From ASMP01 sp041484115 (lineage in GTDB: Archaea; Nanobdellota; Nanobdellia; Pacearchaeales; GW2011-AR1), in assembly GCA_041484115.1 (NCBI GenBank), contig JBGPHA010000023.1:1-8492 (forward strand): DNA of 8,492 nucleotides. Direction: 5' to 3'. Shown in pieces: positions 5,540-8,492 of the stretch. Below the pieces are notes generated by a model. It did not search any database. It worked only from the letters and a program-made list of their open reading frames with translations, and was not told the origin of the DNA. Numbering within the stretch: the first letter of the stretch is position 1; the number at the start of each line of letters is the position of its first letter. A program made the position numbers and the translations under genes.

Positions 5540-6226
5540 TTATTTCTTTTCTTTTTTCTCTTTTTCAGGTTTCTTTTCTTCTGTCTTAATCTCTTCGGAT
5601 TTTTCTCCTTCCTTCGCTGCTTCAGGTGTTCCAGCAGCAGCTTCAGCAGCAGCTTTTGCAGCTTCTTCCTGCTGTTTTATCTTCTCTTGTTCTGCCAATA
5701 TCTTAGCAAAGTAAGCATCCAATTTTTCTTTTTTCTCTGTTGGTGTTTCTGTCCTCTCTTCTTGGATTTCTTCATCGTATTTTCCTTCCTCAATCTCCCT
5801 AATAACTTCAACAGGACTTTTATTTTCAACCAAAATACCCAAGCTTAGGCAACTTCCCAGTATGCTTTTTACTGCGGTTTTCAGATTTCTGCTTAACATA
5901 TTAGGAAGTTTTGTTTTTGAAACAGAAATTATCTGCTCTATAGAAGCATTTGCAACTTTTGTTTTTTTATGAAGACCAGAACCTTTTTCAATTCCCAGTT
6001 CTTTTTTAAGAAGCTCTGCAACAGGTGGAGAAAAAACTTTTATTTCTATATTTTTTGATGTGTCTATATCAATTTCAACAGGAACTTTCATTCCTGTAAA
6101 ATTCTTCGTTGCCTCATTCACTTTCTGTATAACCTGCCCTATGTTTATTCCTGCTGGCCCAAGTTTCTGACTAAGTGCAGGACCGGGCTGCATATCCCCT
6201 CCTTCAACCAAAAGTTTAACTTGCAT
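5540..6226 (-). CDS. rpl11: 50S ribosomal protein uL11 with long charged C-terminal extension
   Basis: A 228-residue protein. Residues 1 to about 70 form the N-terminal uL11 domain, with VEGGDMQPGPALSQKLGP (7-24) and GINIGQVIQKVNEAT (26-40). Residues about 72-140 are the 23S rRNA-binding C-terminal domain, including SGLHKKTK and ISVSKTKLPNMLSRNLKTAVKSILGSC. uL11 forms the base of the ribosomal stalk, where elongation factors act. Archaeal uL11 is usually about 160 residues; here roughly 75 extra residues (152-228) are almost all E, K, A and Q, first probably helical, then low complexity (EAAKAAAEAAAG, then E/K repeats). The start overlaps the end of spt5 by 11 bp, and a GGAG sits 12 nt upstream. 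The usual following genes for L1, L10 and L12 are missing; tRNA-Pro comes next. Confidence 0.95.
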   Translation of the reverse strand: MQVKLLVEGGDMQPGPALSQKLGPAGINIGQVIQKVNEATKNFTGMKVPVEIDIDTSKNIEIKVFSPPVAELLKKELGIEKGSGLHKKTKVANASIEQIISVSKTKLPNMLSRNLKTAVKSILGSCLSLGILVENKSPVEVIREIEEGKYDEEIQEERTETPTEKKEKLDAYFAKILAEQEKIKQQEEAAKAAAEAAAGTPEAAKEGEKSEEIKTEEKKPEKEKKEKK

Positions 6227-6683
6227 TTTCTGTTTCTTCTCCGTTTTCTTCTCTTCTTATTACTCTAACATTATCTATTTTTATCGTAACAGGTAAGGGC
6301 ACGACAGCCCCAAGCAGACTTACAACCACTTCTTCCTTCTGCTTATCAATTCTTAAAACTTTTGCTTTTTCTTTTTTGAACGGTTCAGCGATTATCTCTA
6401 CTATATCTCCTTCTTTGATAGAAACAGTAGTTACAGAGGGCTCGACCATATTTTTTATTTCATCGTAACCTATGGTTTTTCCTATGATACCCTTAACATA
6501 AGGGAGATTGAAGACAGATTCCTCTGCGCTTTCACGGTCTTCTGCCTCGAGAAGAACGTAACCTCTAAGGCCATGGGGTCTCAGGACAGCATAAGTATTA
6601 AGCCCTTTTTTCTCTGCTCTGTCAGATATCATATCTACAGCTTTCTCTTCTTTATTCGTCGTGACTTTTATTATAAATATCAT
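6216..6683 (-). CDS. spt5: Transcription elongation factor Spt5 (archaeal NusG)
   Basis: A 155-residue protein. The NGN domain (1 to about 85) binds the RNA polymerase clamp. It shows the early FIIKVTTNKEEKAVDMI segment and LRPHGLRGYVLLEAED (34-49), a strongly conserved NGN stretch. A KOW domain follows (about 90-143), with VSIKEGDIVEIIAEPFKKEKAKV and the VVVSLLGAVVPLPVTIKIDNV strands. Spt5 works with Spt4 to close the polymerase clamp and raise processivity. The gene follows secE and overlaps uL11 by 11 bp, the classic archaeal secE-spt5-uL11 order. Unlike its neighbours it seems to have a real leader: the best TATA box is about 68 bp upstream, and GGAG lies 10 nt before the ATG. Confidence 0.96.
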   Translation of the reverse strand: MIFIIKVTTNKEEKAVDMISDRAEKKGLNTYAVLRPHGLRGYVLLEAEDRESAEESVFNLPYVKGIIGKTIGYDEIKNMVEPSVTTVSIKEGDIVEIIAEPFKKEKAKVLRIDKQKEEVVVSLLGAVVPLPVTIKIDNVRVIRREENGEETENAS

Positions 6684-6747
6684 TTTTATTTAGCTCCGTC
6701 TACCTCTTAACATTTTAAGAAGCAGTAGATTTATCTAATTATTGAGG

Positions 6748-6755
6748 TTTATAAA
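6748..6755 (-). promoter_or_regulatory. TATA box of the spt5-uL11 unit
   Basis: TTTATAAA is centred about 68 bp before ATG 6683. It predicts a leader of roughly 40 nt that contains GGAG 10 nt before the start codon. The leader sequence has no clear stable hairpin. Transcription from secE into spt5 is also possible. Confidence 0.45.
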
Positions 6756-6765
6756 TTTACCTGAA

Positions 6766-6951
6766 TCACTTTAAAAAAATAATTTTTATAAAGATAGATA
6801 TCAAGAAACCAACCACTCCCAATAATACTACTCCAATTGCCGAGACTTTGGCAACCATTTCAAATTCTTTTCTCGATGGTTTTTTTAGCACTAACCAAAC
6901 ACGTTTTGATTTTGCAACGAATGCCTTGAAATTTTCAATAAGTTTTGCCAT
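6766..6951 (-). CDS. secE: Protein translocase subunit SecE (Sec61 gamma)
   Basis: A 61-residue single-span membrane protein of normal archaeal size. An amphipathic N-terminal helix (about 3-20, IENFKAFVAKSKRVWLVL) is followed by the conserved turn KKPSRKEFEMVAKVSAIG (23-40), the cytoplasmic hinge of Sec61 gamma. One transmembrane helix follows (about 38-58), with a short FLK end. SecE clamps the SecY channel of the general secretion translocon. The surface proteins encoded at the left of the window would be among its clients. The gene lies between ftsZ and spt5, as in many archaea. A TTTTAAAA box centred 27-28 bp before ATG 6951 predicts a leaderless mRNA. Confidence 0.95.
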   Translation of the reverse strand: MAKLIENFKAFVAKSKRVWLVLKKPSRKEFEMVAKVSAIGVVLLGVVGFLISIFIKIIFLK

Positions 6952-6974
6952 TAGTTAAATAAAAATTAGAGAGT

Positions 6975-6982
6975 TTTTAAAA
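6975..6982 (-). promoter_or_regulatory. TATA box of secE
   Basis: TTTTAAAA is centred 27-28 bp before ATG 6951, which predicts a transcript starting at or within a base or two of the start codon. It lies in the 64 bp gap after ftsZ. Confidence 0.5.
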
Positions 6983-7015
6983 GTTTAGAAAAAGTTTTAT
7001 CTTCCAGCTTTATTT

Positions 7016-8101
7016 TTATTCAAAAAATTCTATTCCAAGTTCTTCTTCTATTTCACGATGTTTCACGCTTTCAACAGTTTCTCCCTGGCCAAGTATCTGG
7101 GAGCTCTTTACCCCAGTGACTATTAGGAGGACTCTTATTGATTTTTCCATATCAGGAGAAATCTGTGCACCCCATATCAATTTTGCATCAGGGTTCAGCT
7201 GAGCTCCTACTGATTCTATTATTACTTTACACTCATCAAGGCTCATATCTGGGCCCCCAACTATGTTTACAAGCGCTCCCGTTGCATTTGAGATATCCAC
7301 ATCCAAAAGAGGATTGGTTATAGCTTTCTCCACAGACTCTGCAGCTCTATTAGTGCTATCTGATTCTCCCATTCCTATCAAAGAAACTCCTCCATCGACC
7401 ATTACTGCTTTCACGTCTGCAAAATCAAGGTTAACAAGCCCAGCAACAGTTACTAACTCTGTGACCCCTTTTACAGCATTTGTTAAAATTTCATCTGCAA
7501 TTTTAAATGCGGTATGTAATGGAAGATCTGGGGCTAATTCTAAAAGTTTGTCGTTAGGAATAACAATGAGGGTATCAACGACAGCCTCCATTCTTTCAAG
7601 TCCATCCATGGCATTTTCCAGTCTCTTTTTTCCTTCTATCGTGAATGGAAGTGTTACAACACCTATGGTCAAAGCTCCCTGTTTTTTAGCCAAAGCGGCA
7701 ACGACTGGAGCAGCTCCTGTTCCTGTTCCTCCTCCCAAACCGCAGGTAATGAATATCATATCGCTTCCAGAAATTTTTTTCTTTATCTCTGATTCTGACT
7801 CTTTCGCAGCCTCTTCTCCAACTTTAGGATTGCTTCCTGCTCCAAGTCCCTGCGTTAGTTCACGGCCTATCAAAATTTTCTGATCAGCATTGCTGTACAA
7901 TAAATCCTGAGCATCTGTATTAATTGCTATTAACTCACCGCCTTTAATTCCTATTTCCCTCATTCTACTAAGGGAATTTCCTCCTCCTCCACCAACACCA
8001 ATGACCTTAATTTTTGCAGCCTGTTTTTTTAGGAGTTCAGCAAGCTCCTTGTCAATTTCTTTTACATCGGAAGAAAATTCTGTTTCATAAACATTTTCCA
8101 T
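7016..8101 (-). CDS. ftsZ: Cell division protein FtsZ (FtsZ1-like)
   Basis: A 361-residue tubulin-family GTPase. The nucleotide-binding loops are intact: GVGGGGGN (35-42), INTDAQDL (60-67), LTQGLGAGSNP (82-92) and the tubulin signature GGGTGTG (123-129). The synergy (T7) loop NLDFADV (224-230) supplies the catalytic aspartates 226 and 229. The second domain, about 235-330, has the usual GATGALVNI-like strand (written NATGALVNI here). The linker is very short, and the C-terminal peptide EEELGIEFFE is the likely SepF-docking tail. The overall wording resembles Methanocaldococcus FtsZ1 more than FtsZ2, as far as I recall. A TATA box 25-26 bp before ATG 8101 predicts a leaderless mRNA. It forms the division ring; its anchor SepF is encoded at 4185-4589. 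Confidence 0.97.
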   Translation of the reverse strand: MENVYETEFSSDVKEIDKELAELLKKQAAKIKVIGVGGGGGNSLSRMREIGIKGGELIAINTDAQDLLYSNADQKILIGRELTQGLGAGSNPKVGEEAAKESESEIKKKISGSDMIFITCGLGGGTGTGAAPVVAALAKKQGALTIGVVTLPFTIEGKKRLENAMDGLERMEAVVDTLIVIPNDKLLELAPDLPLHTAFKIADEILTNAVKGVTELVTVAGLVNLDFADVKAVMVDGGVSLIGMGESDSTNRAAESVEKAITNPLLDVDISNATGALVNIVGGPDMSLDECKVIIESVGAQLNPDAKLIWGAQISPDMEKSIRVLLIVTGVKSSQILGQGETVESVKHREIEEELGIEFFE

Positions 8102-8122
8102 GAATGATAGAGCAAATTATTA

Positions 8123-8130
8123 TTTATAAA
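8123..8130 (-). promoter_or_regulatory. TATA box of ftsZ
   Basis: TTTATAAA is centred 25-26 bp before ATG 8101, so the transcript should begin at the start codon. It lies in the 43 bp gap after the FKBP gene and gives ftsZ its own promoter. Confidence 0.65.
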
Positions 8131-8144
8131 AATTGTTGTCCTTT

Positions 8145-8492
8145 TTATTGCACTTCTTTTTCAGCTTTCTCTGTTTCTAATACTTCAATATCCAGGTCAA
8201 GAATCTCCTTAAATTTATCTTGGAATAATTCCACAAATTTTTTCATATTTTTTTCTGTTTTTATAATTACTTTTTTACCCTCAACTGTAAAATCAAGGTC
8301 TTTTTTGAATAAGAACTCGTTTAATGCCTTTATTTTTTCATTGATTTCTGTAACTTTTCTTTTCACATTTATTTTGTATATGACTATTTTTCCTGCAAGA
8401 GGATTATTGAAGTCAACCATTACTCTTCCTCCTGATACTGTAAGGGCTTTTCCTATTCTTCCGTCAAAGTTAAACATTATCCCTGGAGCAGG
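8145..8492 (-). CDS. FKBP-type (SlyD-like) peptidyl-prolyl cis-trans isomerase, 5' partial
   Basis: The frame is open through the right edge: before the in-frame ATG at 8477 it reads PAPGI, so that ATG is internal and the gene continues outside the window. The visible 115 residues contain the return part of an FKBP domain: GRIGKALTVSGGRVMVDFNNPLAGK, where the family normally reads DFNHPLAGK. Next comes an alpha/beta C-terminal region with long charged helices (about 44-60 and 80-97 from the internal ATG), like the extra domain of long archaeal FKBPs. These enzymes speed proline isomerisation and act as folding helpers. The usual His of the motif is Asn here. The stop is 43 bp from ftsZ, which has its own TATA box. 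The start and the N-terminal half of the FKBP fold cannot be judged. Confidence 0.88.
   Translation of the reverse strand, partial: PAPGIMFNFDGRIGKALTVSGGRVMVDFNNPLAGKIVIYKINVKRKVTEINEKIKALNEFLFKKDLDFTVEGKKVIIKTEKNMKKFVELFQDKFKEILDLDIEVLETEKAEKEVQ

Noticed and set aside
5433..5714. Plus-strand frame starting MGSLGFEPRSRGPK
   Set aside because: It begins with the translated antisense of the tRNA-Pro gene and continues antisense to the uL11 tail. This is a well-known spurious ORF type.
7138..7883. Plus-strand open frames opposite ftsZ
   Set aside because: They are antisense to a fully conserved FtsZ coding sequence, with no family features.
1..8492. CRISPR arrays, insertion sequences, phage or toxin-antitoxin genes
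   Set aside because: No spaced direct repeats, transposase-like proteins, terminal inverted repeats or integrase genes are visible. The window reads as core chromosome plus envelope genes.

Overview
The window is low-GC archaeal DNA and most likely comes from a small-genome DPANN archaeon. I favour a Pacearchaeota or Woesearchaeota-like lineage. The evidence is: archaeal-only information genes (RNA polymerase subunit P, Spt5, eL43, prefoldin beta, Sec61-gamma-type SecE, archaeal uL11); TATTTAAATA or TTTATAAA boxes about 25 bp before many start codons, with almost no Shine-Dalgarno sequences; an archaeosortase beside a putative S-layer protein of a type familiar from Pacearchaeota; and very tight packing. 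The lineage is inferred from protein resemblance recalled by eye. No search was run.

Layout, left to right. Positions 1-617 (+) hold the 3' part of a gene for a secreted or membrane-anchored protein of unknown function. It converges, with a 6 bp gap, on a minus-strand surface cassette read as putative S-layer protein (3553-1871), then archaeosortase (1797-1264), then DedA-family membrane protein (1262-624). A divergent AT-rich promoter region (3554-3686) separates the S-layer gene from a plus-strand four-helix membrane protein (3687-4070). From 4185 to the right edge everything is on the minus strand. In transcription order from the right: FKBP-type prolyl isomerase (cut by the window edge), ftsZ, secE, spt5, uL11, tRNA-Pro(UGG), eL43, rpoP (a 45-residue gene), prefoldin beta, and the FtsZ membrane anchor sepF.

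How the genes fit together. The right two thirds is the conserved archaeal cell-division, secretion, transcription and translation neighbourhood. FtsZ and SepF form the division ring and its membrane tether. SecE is part of the translocon. Spt5 and RpoP serve RNA polymerase. uL11 and eL43 are ribosomal, and prefoldin and FKBP are folding factors. The left third is cell-envelope biology: a glycosylation-prone surface protein with a C-terminal membrane anchor, and a putative enzyme that may process such anchors.

The most interesting signals are: (1) the S-layer/archaeosortase/DedA cassette, whose substrate lacks a familiar sorting motif; (2) a tRNA-Pro whose TATA box predicts an almost leaderless transcript and which sits 19 nt before eL43, suggesting a tRNA-mRNA transcript; (3) a 7-nt copy of the tRNA acceptor 3' strand just upstream of the tRNA, able to form a competing hairpin; (4) a long charged tail on uL11; and (5) widespread TATA spacing that predicts leaderless mRNAs and helps fix start codons such as that of sepF.
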